Assembly: GCA_964627535.1 (NCBI GenBank)
Contig: CAZVJW010000005.1
Span: forward strand, 1-64,000
DNA: 64,000 nucleotides
Direction: 5' to 3'
From: UBA1447 sp964627535
Lineage (GTDB): Bacteria; Bacillota; Clostridia; Oscillospirales; Acutalibacteraceae
Shown: piece after piece, positions 8,927 to 16,067 of the stretch
Layout: each line of letters opens with the position of its first letter
Numbering within the stretch: position 1 is the first letter of the stretch
Notes under the pieces: generated by a model
Databases searched by the model: none
What the model was told of the DNA's origin: nothing
The model's input: the letters and a program-made list of their open reading frames with translations, nothing else
Made by a program: the position numbers and the translations under genes

Positions 8927-10321
8927 TTAATCGCCGAGCGCCAAATCCTGAAGTTTGGACAATACAAAGGAGTATTTGACAACACTGTAGAAAATCTTCT
9001 CAATAAAATTGAGTATGCTGCCGAAGTCAAAGAAAAAGAAGTCTTTTTCCGCAGGCGCACCGGTATATTGAAGCATAAACGGCTGGGCATATAGAATGCC
9101 GCCCTCGCCCCAAATCTCCGCCCGGACATAACTGCCAATCTTGTCCGAATAATTATCAAGGTCAATCGTCCCGCCGACGCAGATAACTTCTCCGTTTGCA
9201 ATCCAGTGAATTGTCTTTTGGTTGACCGCGGTTATCGCGATTGTATCCGCCTGTTCGTCAACGGCTATATTTGTTACTTTCGGTGCGGCAACACCGTTTA
9301 CCGCCGCCCATTCAGCACCTAAAACGAGACCGGTTTCAGCTTCAAGCCGGGCAACCTCAACCGGATTTTTGATGTTGTGGCTGGCTGCGAAAAAGGCGCC
9401 CGTCTCCATAGAGCTTCTCAGGTTTTCAGCCGTGTTCGAAGGCATGCAAAAAATTTCCCAGTTGGTGTCAACCGCGGTAAGGCTGTGCGCATCGCTGTCG
9501 CCGAAAGCAAAGATGTTTCTTCCCGAAGGCACCACATTTGCCAGCAGAAGGTCCCAAAGCTTGCGGTCATTCTTCGTCCGGTCATCATTCTTGTTGATGA
9601 ACTCCATACCGAGGCAGTTATCGTAGGTTTTAAAAAGCTTTGTGTATTTTTTGACAATGTAGTCATAATAGGGATTACTTGTGTCATAAGCATCATTCGG
9701 GCTGTCTTTTTTTGCGCCGGTATATTCGCCGGGATGGTTGATAAAGCAAACGCCGCCCGCGTCTCCGACGCCCTTGAGAATTTGGTCGTAATAGCTTGTT
9801 CCGCCTAGATATCCGTCACCGTAATCACAAAAGAAACTGTTGACATGGGTGTTGTTTAACGCCGCGGCATTGTGTTCAATACCGAAGGGGACCCTGAGCA
9901 TGCCTCTGCCGTCCCTGCCAACACCATTGGTTATTTCAGCATATCGCGCCTCAGTAAGCGGTGTTGGATTCGAACCGCCGGTGTCAATATTCATTGCAAA
10001 GGTAATACCGGGGTTTGTATTGACCTTTGTCCAGCTTCTGTCAACCGTCGCATGGTCGGTCATCCCTAAAATATCATAACCGAGTTCGTAATGCTTTTCG
10101 ATCATAGCGTTAAAATCAGCACCGCCGTCGCTTACAATCGAGTGGGTATGAAGGTTCGCTTTGTATTGGCCGGTTGTGCTCCAGTTAACATTTGCATATG
10201 GGTTGACTATGGTGTAGTCAATGTCCGCCGCGCCGGCGGACAAGGGAACAAAGGAAACCAGCATCACCGCTGTCAAGATAACTGCTGTCGTTTTTTTGAA
10301 AAAACAGGATTTGATTTTCAT
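8927..10321 (-). CDS. secreted PHP-domain phosphoesterase-like protein
   Basis: A 464-residue exported protein. The N-terminus has a Sec signal (positively charged start, hydrophobic core, cleavage near PLSAGA-AD). PHP metal-binding motifs follow: LHTHSIVSDG near residue 58, GMTDHA near residue 88, FINHPGEY near residue 195 and FGDSDAHS near residue 275. The PHP fold supports metal-dependent phosphoesterase chemistry; the substrate is unknown. The C-terminal 50 residues are aromatic and hydrophobic (FFFFDFGSILNFIEKIFY) and might associate with the envelope. It lies downstream of the B12 operon but has its own promoter (10391-10419), so joint regulation is not certain. Confidence 0.85.
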   Translation of the reverse strand: MKIKSCFFKKTTAVILTAVMLVSFVPLSAGAADIDYTIVNPYANVNWSTTGQYKANLHTHSIVSDGGADFNAMIEKHYELGYDILGMTDHATVDRSWTKVNTNPGITFAMNIDTGGSNPTPLTEARYAEITNGVGRDGRGMLRVPFGIEHNAAALNNTHVNSFFCDYGDGYLGGTSYYDQILKGVGDAGGVCFINHPGEYTGAKKDSPNDAYDTSNPYYDYIVKKYTKLFKTYDNCLGMEFINKNDDRTKNDRKLWDLLLANVVPSGRNIFAFGDSDAHSLTAVDTNWEIFCMPSNTAENLRSSMETGAFFAASHNIKNPVEVARLEAETGLVLGAEWAAVNGVAAPKVTNIAVDEQADTIAITAVNQKTIHWIANGEVICVGGTIDLDNYSDKIGSYVRAEIWGEGGILYAQPFMLQYTGAPAEKDFFFFDFGSILNFIEKIFYSVVKYSFVLSKLQDLALGD

Positions 10322-10346
10322 AAGTTTCTCCTTTCACAGATAAAAG

Positions 10347-10390
10347 CATAACAGGCAAAATTTATCAGTAATAAAATTCAGCCTGTTATG
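10347..10390. promoter_or_regulatory. palindrome at the PHP gene start site (operator or 5' UTR hairpin)
   Basis: A perfect 10-bp inverted repeat, CATAACAGGC / GCCTGTTATG, with a 24-nt AT-rich spacer begins directly after the -10 box of the minus-strand promoter. It overlaps the expected transcription start. A repressor operator or a 5' mRNA hairpin are the simplest readings. There is no U-run on either side, so a terminator is less likely. Confidence 0.55.
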
Positions 10391-10419
10391 ATTATATGTT
10401 ATTTTTCCTGGGTATTCAA
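10391..10419 (-). promoter_or_regulatory. sigma-A type promoter of the PHP gene
   Basis: Read on the minus strand: TTGAAT, 17-bp spacer, TATAAT. It is positioned about 70 bp before the PHP start codon and after the adenosyltransferase stop, so it gives that gene an independent transcript. Confidence 0.75.
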
Positions 10420-10469
10420 CTCTTTTTATATTTTTCCGCAACCGGCGTTGCAATCCGGGATAGATTATT

Positions 10470-11000
10470 TTAAAACTCTATCCCCCGCCTTGCGGGAATG
10501 CCTTTTTCAAAAGGATGGCGCAGACAGGTCATTTGGGTTATATAGTCCGCGGCGGCAACAAAACTCTCGGGAGGGTAGATTCCCGTCAGCACAAGCTCCA
10601 TGTCGGATCGTTTTTGTTTAATCAGCCGGTCAACAGCTTCCCTGTCGATAAGATTATAGTTATAGCAACCCGCAATTTCGTCGAGAATCAGCATGTCGCA
10701 TTGGCCGGAATTCATTCTTTCTGCCGCAAGGGATAGATTGCGGTTGTTTTCCTTGGTTACCGCCTCAAGCTGCTTGTCATTCATCTCATCGAAGAAGCTG
10801 AATTTAACGGTGTTTCTGCAAACTTCAATTTCGGGTATTTTTTGAAGGCTTATCAGTTCGGACGAGTCCATGGTTTTGAAAAACTGCACAATAAGAATCT
10901 TTTTGCCGGTACCGGCGAAGCGTAAAGCCAACCCAAGGGCGGCGGTGGTTTTACCCTTGCCGTCGCCGCAATACAAATGGATAAGGCCTTCCGCCATCAT
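10470..11000 (-). CDS. cobO: corrinoid adenosyltransferase (BtuR/CobO family)
   Basis: ATP:co(I)rrinoid adenosyltransferase of 176 residues, converting reduced cobalamin or cobyrinate to the adenosyl coenzyme. The inverted-type P-loop GDGKGKTT is at residues 12-19, and the Walker B-like LILDEIAG lies near residue 110. The C-terminal tail TQMTCLRHPFEKGIPARRGIEF is typical of the family. AGGAGG five bases before ATG 11000 fixes the start; 11051 would be an unsupported extension. It is 41 bp downstream of the DUF4430 gene, in the transcription unit headed by the B12 riboswitch. No other corrin-ring genes are in the window, so a role in salvage of imported corrinoid is the simplest inference. Confidence 0.93.
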   Translation of the reverse strand: MMAEGLIHLYCGDGKGKTTAALGLALRFAGTGKKILIVQFFKTMDSSELISLQKIPEIEVCRNTVKFSFFDEMNDKQLEAVTKENNRNLSLAAERMNSGQCDMLILDEIAGCYNYNLIDREAVDRLIKQKRSDMELVLTGIYPPESFVAAADYITQMTCLRHPFEKGIPARRGIEF

Positions 11001-11041
11001 CGGTTCCTCCTTTTTGCTTTTCAGCAGGGTTGATATTTCAA

Positions 11042-11623
11042 TCAGTTCCAAGCCGAAAGGTCTGTTACATCTCCACTTTCAACGCTGTAAAGAAACTTGA
11101 TTTCATCGCCGCTTTTTAGACTATATTGATCGCTTCCATATCCGGGGAAAACGCCGTTCACGCTGTAAAGCCATCCGCTGGTGCCGCCGCAGACAGAATC
11201 TTTCAGTCCGCCTATTCCCTCGATATAACTTCTTTTATTTTGCAGGGTAATTCCCTTCTCTTGCAAAACCCTTTTGAGCAGTGATAATACGGTATCCTTT
11301 TCTTGAAGTTCTGCTGTGGTGTCCAGAATGACTCCGTCTTCGGGGATAATTTTGTCATAACCCGGATCATTCCTTTTGCCGTATTTGACCGCGTTTATGC
11401 AGCTGATATAGAGCTGAACCGTGTTGCCGGGGAGAATCGTTGTCTGCGGTACGGTGGTACCCGCGGGCTTTGCCGCCTCAGTGCTGCTTTTGTTTGTACC
11501 GTTGGGTGTGTTTGCCGCACTACCGGCATCCGCAGCGGTGCTTTGCTCCCCAATGCCTGCGGGACCTGCGCACCCAAAGAGAAAAAGCATTAGAATAATT
11601 GCGGATACAATTTTGATTTTCAT
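11042..11623 (-). CDS. DUF4430 (transcobalamin C-terminal-like) lipoprotein
   Basis: A 193-residue predicted surface lipoprotein. The signal peptide ends in the lipobox LFGC at residues 15-18. A Ser/Thr/Ala/Pro-rich linker runs to about residue 65, followed by a DUF4430-type domain. Signature features include the cysteine plus GTSGWLYSVNGVFPG near residue 150 and YSLKSGDEIKFLYS near the end. This domain family is known as the beta domain of animal transcobalamin/intrinsic factor, where it caps the bound corrinoid. Its place between a toroid protein and cobO, under a cobalamin riboswitch, supports cobalamin capture at the cell surface. Binding itself is inferred, not shown. Confidence 0.85.
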   Translation of the reverse strand: MKIKIVSAIILMLFLFGCAGPAGIGEQSTAADAGSAANTPNGTNKSSTEAAKPAGTTVPQTTILPGNTVQLYISCINAVKYGKRNDPGYDKIIPEDGVILDTTAELQEKDTVLSLLKRVLQEKGITLQNKRSYIEGIGGLKDSVCGGTSGWLYSVNGVFPGYGSDQYSLKSGDEIKFLYSVESGDVTDLSAWN

Positions 11624-11760
11624 TTAAATTATGCCTTCTTTCACAGCCGCCTAAATTGTCGGCAGCATGGTATTCACTGTTACGGTTTCAAACACCGCTG
11701 TGACAGGCTGCCAAAATGAATTCTTTGAAGGCAGCTGCCGGGCGGTTAACAAATGACCGG

Positions 11761-11900
11761 TAATACTAATTACTCATAAAAGCCTAACTGAAAAATCCGC
11801 ATAAAACCCCATAATACTATTCTGCATTAAAATGGCGAATAGTATGAATCAAAGCTTTTGCTTGGTTTTTTAGAGGTTTTTTAATCGTGAATTAGTATAA
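11761..11900 (-). repeat. family-A MITE-like repeat, copy 1 (long form)
   Basis: A 140-bp element with imperfect terminal inverted repeats (TAATACTAATT... / ...AATTAGTATAA). It is in reverse orientation to copies at 33593, 54100 and 61837. The shared core AATCAAAGCTTTTGCTTGG is a short hairpin. It encodes nothing. Its right end lies one base from the stop codon of the toroid gene, inside the B12 operon. The rest of the 278-bp gap (11624-11760) holds a GC-rich hairpin near 11706-11740 and no gene. Confidence 0.75.
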
Positions 11901-11901
11901 A

Positions 11902-12918
11902 TCATGAAAAAGAAAGCACCAAGGTTCTCCAAATCGGAAGGTACAGCACGCTCAGCCCTCCGGCTGAATCCGTCATATTATATAGCGACGCACTGCCGGT
12001 TTGATATCTGCTGTAAGCGCTCAAGCCGTAAAGCATCTGGTATGAGGTCATAATATCCGACGAGTTGTTCCAGCAGCGGCCGCCACCGTCGTTATTTATA
12101 TATCCCGAGAGGGAGTCAAGTATATTTTTTCCGGAAGCGGCAATATATTCTGAAGACAGCGGGTTGATTTTAAGTGCGCTGAGTGCCGTTAATACCTGGG
12201 AAGTGCTTTCCGCGCTGCCGGTTCCCCAGGAACCGTAACCGCCGTCCGTAAGAATTTGAGATTGAAGATATACCAGCGCTTTGTCTATTGCAGTTGAAAC
12301 AACCGAGTTTCTTTTATAGGGCGCAAGTGCCTGTAATACTATCGCAGTTGAGTCGACATCACTCGCAGTAGTATAGCCGCCCGTATCTTTAATCATGTAA
12401 TTGAATCCGCCGTCGCTGCGTTGGGCGCTTAGAAGAAGGCTTTTCAGTTCCTTTCTTTGGGAAAAGGCAAGATAGCCCCGGGAATCAAGAACAATCAGAG
12501 CAAACGCAGCCGGCACTGTTTTTGTTTCGGCACTTAAATCCGCCCCGGAAACAGCCTTGATAAGGTTAACTCCACCGATATTTTTCGGGTTAAGTCCGAC
12601 AGCCATCGCTGAAAACGCTATTCTTGCATTGTCGGCAAGTGTAAAGTCAGCTGCATTCGCCTTAACAGCCGCACCGATATAATTCGCGTAATCCTCATTG
12701 AAACCGTCATTTCCGCTGCGTGCCATCGCGAATACGGTCCAGTCCAGGTAAAAGTCGATTTTATTTGCGCCAACTTCGGATACAGAGATGTTTTTTGGCA
12801 GCCATTGGGACAGAGAGCCGGTCATTTGCTCGGGTGTGTAGGCGAACGCCGGGACGAGGCAGGTGAAGGAAATAACGAGCGCGAGGAGTACTGCTGTGAG
12901 TTTGGTTGTTTTTTTCAT
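11902..12918 (-). CDS. secreted alpha/alpha-toroid protein, intrinsic-factor-like
   Basis: A 338-residue exported protein. A Sec signal ends near residue 27 (VPAFA-YT). The body has prenyltransferase/squalene-cyclase-type repeats: SAQRSDGGFNY near residue 170, SDVDSTAIVLQAL near residue 190, TDGGYGSWG near residue 230 and ESTSQVLTAL near residue 240. This alpha6/alpha6 toroid fold is shared by terpene cyclases and by the cobalamin-binding alpha domain of intrinsic factor; the extracellular signal and riboswitch context favour the latter. ATG 12918 is chosen because AAAGGA lies 8 bp upstream. The C-terminus ends in an odd hydrophobic tail (LYLPIWRTLVLSFS) just before a mobile repeat, so its end may have been altered. 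Confidence 0.85.
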   Translation of the reverse strand: MKKTTKLTAVLLALVISFTCLVPAFAYTPEQMTGSLSQWLPKNISVSEVGANKIDFYLDWTVFAMARSGNDGFNEDYANYIGAAVKANAADFTLADNARIAFSAMAVGLNPKNIGGVNLIKAVSGADLSAETKTVPAAFALIVLDSRGYLAFSQRKELKSLLLSAQRSDGGFNYMIKDTGGYTTASDVDSTAIVLQALAPYKRNSVVSTAIDKALVYLQSQILTDGGYGSWGTGSAESTSQVLTALSALKINPLSSEYIAASGKNILDSLSGYINNDGGGRCWNNSSDIMTSYQMLYGLSAYSRYQTGSASLYNMTDSAGGLSVLYLPIWRTLVLSFS

Positions 12919-12933
12919 GTTTACCATCCTTTC

Positions 12934-12967
12934 AAAATAAAAAACCGCGGACCTTTCGGCTCGCGGC
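12934..12967 (-). terminator. riboswitch expression-platform terminator
   Basis: On the minus strand a GC-rich stem (GCCGCGAGCC / GGTCCGCGGT) with a GAAA loop is followed by TTTTTTATTTT, just before the ribosome site of the toroid gene. It sits downstream of the cobalamin aptamer, so ligand control by transcription termination is likely. Confidence 0.85.
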
Positions 12968-13039
12968 TTTTAATGTCATATTCATACGGATATACCGTAT
13001 GTTTACGAATCAACAGCTTTCCCACCGAAAGTTTTGAAA

Positions 13040-13215
13040 TCATCGTTTGCGGCAGGTCTCCTGACTCGACTTCTTCCTCGGCCTTTTGTCTTCCCGATTT
13101 TATCAGTGACATGAATAAAAGGCTTTGTCCGTCATACAGTAGCGGGGGCTGTCACGGTATTTCACCGTATTCCCTTTTGTGCCGTTAGCATTAACGGCAA
13201 CCGCAAAAGATTTAA
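13040..13215 (-). promoter_or_regulatory. cobalamin (B12) riboswitch
   Basis: On the minus strand the leader carries the conserved cobalamin aptamer blocks in order: AAAAGGGAATACGGTG, then GACAGCCCCCGCTACTGT, then the 3' B12-box GAGTCAGGAGACCTGCC at about 13051-13067. Paired arms close the ends (GCCGTTAATGCTAACGGC near the 5' side). It lies between a strong promoter and a terminator hairpin, immediately upstream of the toroid/DUF4430/cobO genes. High coenzyme B12 should shut the unit off. Confidence 0.95.
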
Positions 13216-13227
13216 TTGTCGATTGAG

Positions 13228-13256
13228 ATTGTAACACAGGTAAATGTTTCTGTCAA
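13228..13256 (-). promoter_or_regulatory. sigma-A type promoter of the riboswitch operon
   Basis: Minus strand: TTGACA, 17-bp spacer, TACAAT, placed directly upstream of the cobalamin aptamer. Transcription would start about 7 bp after the -10 box, leaving a leader of about 300 nt. Confidence 0.85.
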
Positions 13257-13300
13257 TACGATGCCAATAAATAAAACCGGGCGGGCAACCGCAAATCTGT

Positions 13301-14521
13301 TTACTCCGCCTGTTTTGAGTATTTTTTTAAATAAACATATCTCATTAAATGCGAATGCAGCGGCGTTATCGGCTCATAAACCTTGAAAAGCAAATCCCCC
13401 AAAAAGGCCAGGCAGTTTTTTTCAATTATCATCTCGACAGCCCGTGCGTCACTCTCGTTTCGGCCGCAGCAAAGAGCTCCGCCGTTTTTAACCAGCAGCG
13501 CATGCCTGCCTTTCATTGCTTTGGCGCAGAGATCGGCGGTTTTGTCCGGATTCTTTTCATCAAATTCCGCGCAGCGGACATCGGCGCCGACTATCTGCGC
13601 GAAATCGTCAACCTGCGGTTTAACTGTTTCGCCGTGACAGGAGACAGCAACCAGTTCGCTCTTGCGGGAATGAAGGATGACATTAATATCGTTTCTTTTA
13701 AGATATATAATATTGTGCAGTGCCGCCTCCGCGGGGAGGTCTTCTCCATTCAGCGCTTTGCCGGTTTGAATGTCCACGGCAACGGGCTTTTTACTTTCGT
13801 CCGATATGCTGAGAATAAAATTGCCTTCATCCCGGCAGCTGGTGTATTCGGCTGTCTGCGAAAATTCAATGCCATTTGCGCCGATTGCTTTTTCGGCCAT
13901 TCCCACAGCAAATTGACCCATGTCGCTTATTTCAACACCGTATTCATTTTTATACCGCTCAAAAATATACCGGTCACAAATCTGTTCCAGCAGCAGTGCT
14001 GTTTCAAATGCGCTGCTGCTATCCTTGCCGAAGCACAGTGTGCCGTGATGCGCCATGATCAGCGCCTTTGAATTCGAGCGCTCAAGGGCGTCAGCGACAC
14101 CTTTCATCAGTGTTTTTGTGCCGGGCAGCCCGTACTTAGCTAATGGGATGTCTTTGCCGATAAGTTCGGCCGCTTCCGGAGATAAATTTTTAATATCATT
14201 GCCCAAAGCGCTGATAACGGAGGCGCTTTTTTGATGTGTGTGTATGACAAAGTTCATATCGGGATGCGTTTTGTATACTTCAGCGTGCACACCCTTTTCG
14301 GATGAGGGTTTTACCTCTCCGTCATATTCAAGCGTATCAATCCTGACCAAAACAATTTGCTCCGGTGTCAGCATTTCATAAGGTTTTCCGCTCGGCGTTA
14401 TAACAAAGCTTTTACCGTCAATGCGGCAACTGACATTTCCCCATGTGCGGGAAATGAGCCCTTGATTCACTAACCGTTTGCCTGCGTCGATAACCTGCTG
14501 TTTTGCTTTATTGATATCCAT
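13301..14521 (-). CDS. double-domain class II aldolase/adducin family protein
   Basis: A 406-residue protein with two tandem class II aldolase folds. The first (residues 1-205) resembles fuculose-1-phosphate aldolase: SRTWGNVSCR near the start, then FVITPSGKPYEML, metal-ligand motif HTHQKS near residue 95, and AHHGTLCFG near residue 157. The second (about 225-400) keeps the fold outline (NGGALCCGRNES, HSHLMRYVYLKK) but has LHSRKS where the first has IHTHQKS, so part of the metal site is lost. It is 23 bp downstream of the aminotransferase gene and probably acts in the same pathway. The substrate is unknown; sugar-phosphate cleavage or decarboxylation are possible. Confidence 0.85.
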   Translation of the reverse strand: MDINKAKQQVIDAGKRLVNQGLISRTWGNVSCRIDGKSFVITPSGKPYEMLTPEQIVLVRIDTLEYDGEVKPSSEKGVHAEVYKTHPDMNFVIHTHQKSASVISALGNDIKNLSPEAAELIGKDIPLAKYGLPGTKTLMKGVADALERSNSKALIMAHHGTLCFGKDSSSAFETALLLEQICDRYIFERYKNEYGVEISDMGQFAVGMAEKAIGANGIEFSQTAEYTSCRDEGNFILSISDESKKPVAVDIQTGKALNGEDLPAEAALHNIIYLKRNDINVILHSRKSELVAVSCHGETVKPQVDDFAQIVGADVRCAEFDEKNPDKTADLCAKAMKGRHALLVKNGGALCCGRNESDARAVEMIIEKNCLAFLGDLLFKVYEPITPLHSHLMRYVYLKKYSKQAE

Positions 14522-14544
14522 TTGCGCCCCTTCGTTTCATACGG

Positions 14545-16023
14545 TTAATTTTTTATTCCGACATTTGCGAAAACTCTGTCAAAACTCGCAAGTGCCTCGT
14601 CTATCATTTCCTCGGTATATGCCGCACTTGTATATAAGCGGCTGCCGGCAAGTGTCACAAGACCTTCCGCCATATAAGCCGCACCCATATGCTCCATCTC
14701 TTTTTTACGCTCCGATGTTATCTTTATTACCTTTGGTATTGTCCAAGGCTTTTTCCAATTAATCGAAAAATGCATAGTGCCCACCGTTTCAAGGTGGCAA
14801 ATTGAACCTTGGTTGAAAGCAACGAAAGGAAGGTTATATTTTTTAATCAGTTCCTTTAGTCCGGCAGTCAGGCGATCGCCCATGAGTCCGGCTTTTTCGC
14901 AAGCGTTTTGCTTTTCCATTTCACATAGCGTATGGTAGCCCGCCACACAGCTGATCGGGGTTGCCGCCATGGTTCCGCCGACAAGAGCCTTCTTGTGTTT
15001 GTCGCCGCCCGAAATCCCGGCCGCCAGATATTTCATATATTCCTGTTTACCGCCGATACCGCCGGCACCAGGATATCCGCCCGCAACTACTTTGCCGAAA
15101 ACCGTCAAATCCGGCGAAACGCCGAAATACCCCTGCGCCCCGCCCATACCGATACGAAAGGCTGTAACAACCTCATCAAATATTAAAAGTGCGCCATACT
15201 TTCGGCAAAGCGCTTCAACACCCTTGTTAAAGTTGAAGTCAAGCGGCCTTGTTCCGCTCTCGGGACCGACGGGCTCTATAAAAACAGCCGCTGTTCCGCC
15301 TTTGAACCGGTTTGCTCTTAGTTTACGCTCCAAATCTTTGAGATCATTCGGAAAAAACTCCTGCGTATGTTTGAAGATGTAGTGCGGCACTCCGCTTGCC
15401 TGTGTCCATTTTGAACCGGGTATACGAATTCCGTAAGCAAGCTGATCACTCCAGCCATGATAGGCCCCGCCCATTTTTATGATATTCTTATTCTTTGTCG
15501 CAAGGCGGGCGACTCTGATAGCGACCATACAGCCTTCTGTCCCCGAACCGAGCATTCTGAACATTTCGACAGTTTTAATGCAGTCATGTATCTTTTTTGC
15601 GAGTTTATACTCATATTCGTGAAAGAGACCGGTCGAAGGGCCGCAGGTGTTAAGCAGTTCGATTACCTTTTCCCTGATCTCCGGCGGATTGCTTCCTAAA
15701 ACAGTCGGGCCGCCGGCCTGAATAAAATCAAGGTAGCGGTTGCCGTCGACATCATACAAGTATGCTCCTTCCGCTTTTGTGAAAACAAGCGGGAACGGAT
15801 AGTTGAAGGCAAGATTATGCTGGACTCCGCCGGGGATAATCTGTTTTGCCTGCTCAATCATTTCCTTTGATTTTAGGCACTTTTTACCGTAATATTCATC
15901 CTCATAAACTTTTAATGCATCTGGTTTAATGGTGTAAATAGGTTTTTTTATAAGCTCGTCCAGTTCCTTTGTAACCTGTGCCGCGTCGTGATACTTTGTT
16001 ATTGAATACTTTGCTTCCATCAT
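14545..16023 (-). CDS. class III aminotransferase, glutamate-1-semialdehyde mutase-like
   Basis: PLP-dependent fold-type I enzyme of 492 residues. It resembles glutamate-1-semialdehyde aminomutase: GGVQHNLAF near residue 65, GSGTEGCMVAIRVAR near residue 145, LIFDEVVTAFRIG near residue 275, and TVFGKVVAGGYPGAGGIGG near 300 with the Schiff-base lysine. An N-terminal extension of about 60 residues is longer than in true HemL, and no haem genes are nearby, so it is probably a different aminotransferase or aminomutase. ATG 16023 follows AAGGAG. It lies 44 bp after smc and just before the class II aldolase. Confidence 0.85.
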   Translation of the reverse strand: MMEAKYSITKYHDAAQVTKELDELIKKPIYTIKPDALKVYEDEYYGKKCLKSKEMIEQAKQIIPGGVQHNLAFNYPFPLVFTKAEGAYLYDVDGNRYLDFIQAGGPTVLGSNPPEIREKVIELLNTCGPSTGLFHEYEYKLAKKIHDCIKTVEMFRMLGSGTEGCMVAIRVARLATKNKNIIKMGGAYHGWSDQLAYGIRIPGSKWTQASGVPHYIFKHTQEFFPNDLKDLERKLRANRFKGGTAAVFIEPVGPESGTRPLDFNFNKGVEALCRKYGALLIFDEVVTAFRIGMGGAQGYFGVSPDLTVFGKVVAGGYPGAGGIGGKQEYMKYLAAGISGGDKHKKALVGGTMAATPISCVAGYHTLCEMEKQNACEKAGLMGDRLTAGLKELIKKYNLPFVAFNQGSICHLETVGTMHFSINWKKPWTIPKVIKITSERKKEMEHMGAAYMAEGLVTLAGSRLYTSAAYTEEMIDEALASFDRVFANVGIKN

Positions 16024-16067
16024 AAAACTCCTTAAAATATTGTTTGTTCTCACCTGCTAATATGCCG

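Noticed and set aside
9955..9990. TTCGAA flanked by complementary bases, resembling a tRNA T-arm on the minus strand
   Set aside because: It lies inside the PHP coding sequence (DTGGSNPTPL) and has no acceptor or anticodon arms around it.
13261..13300. GC-rich stretch after the class II aldolase as a terminator
   Set aside because: CCGGGCGGGC does not form a clear stem with a following T-run on the minus strand.
14545..16023. Assignment of the aminotransferase as hemL
   Set aside because: The extra N-terminal region, the aldolase partner and the absence of any haem gene make a true glutamate-1-semialdehyde aminomutase unlikely.
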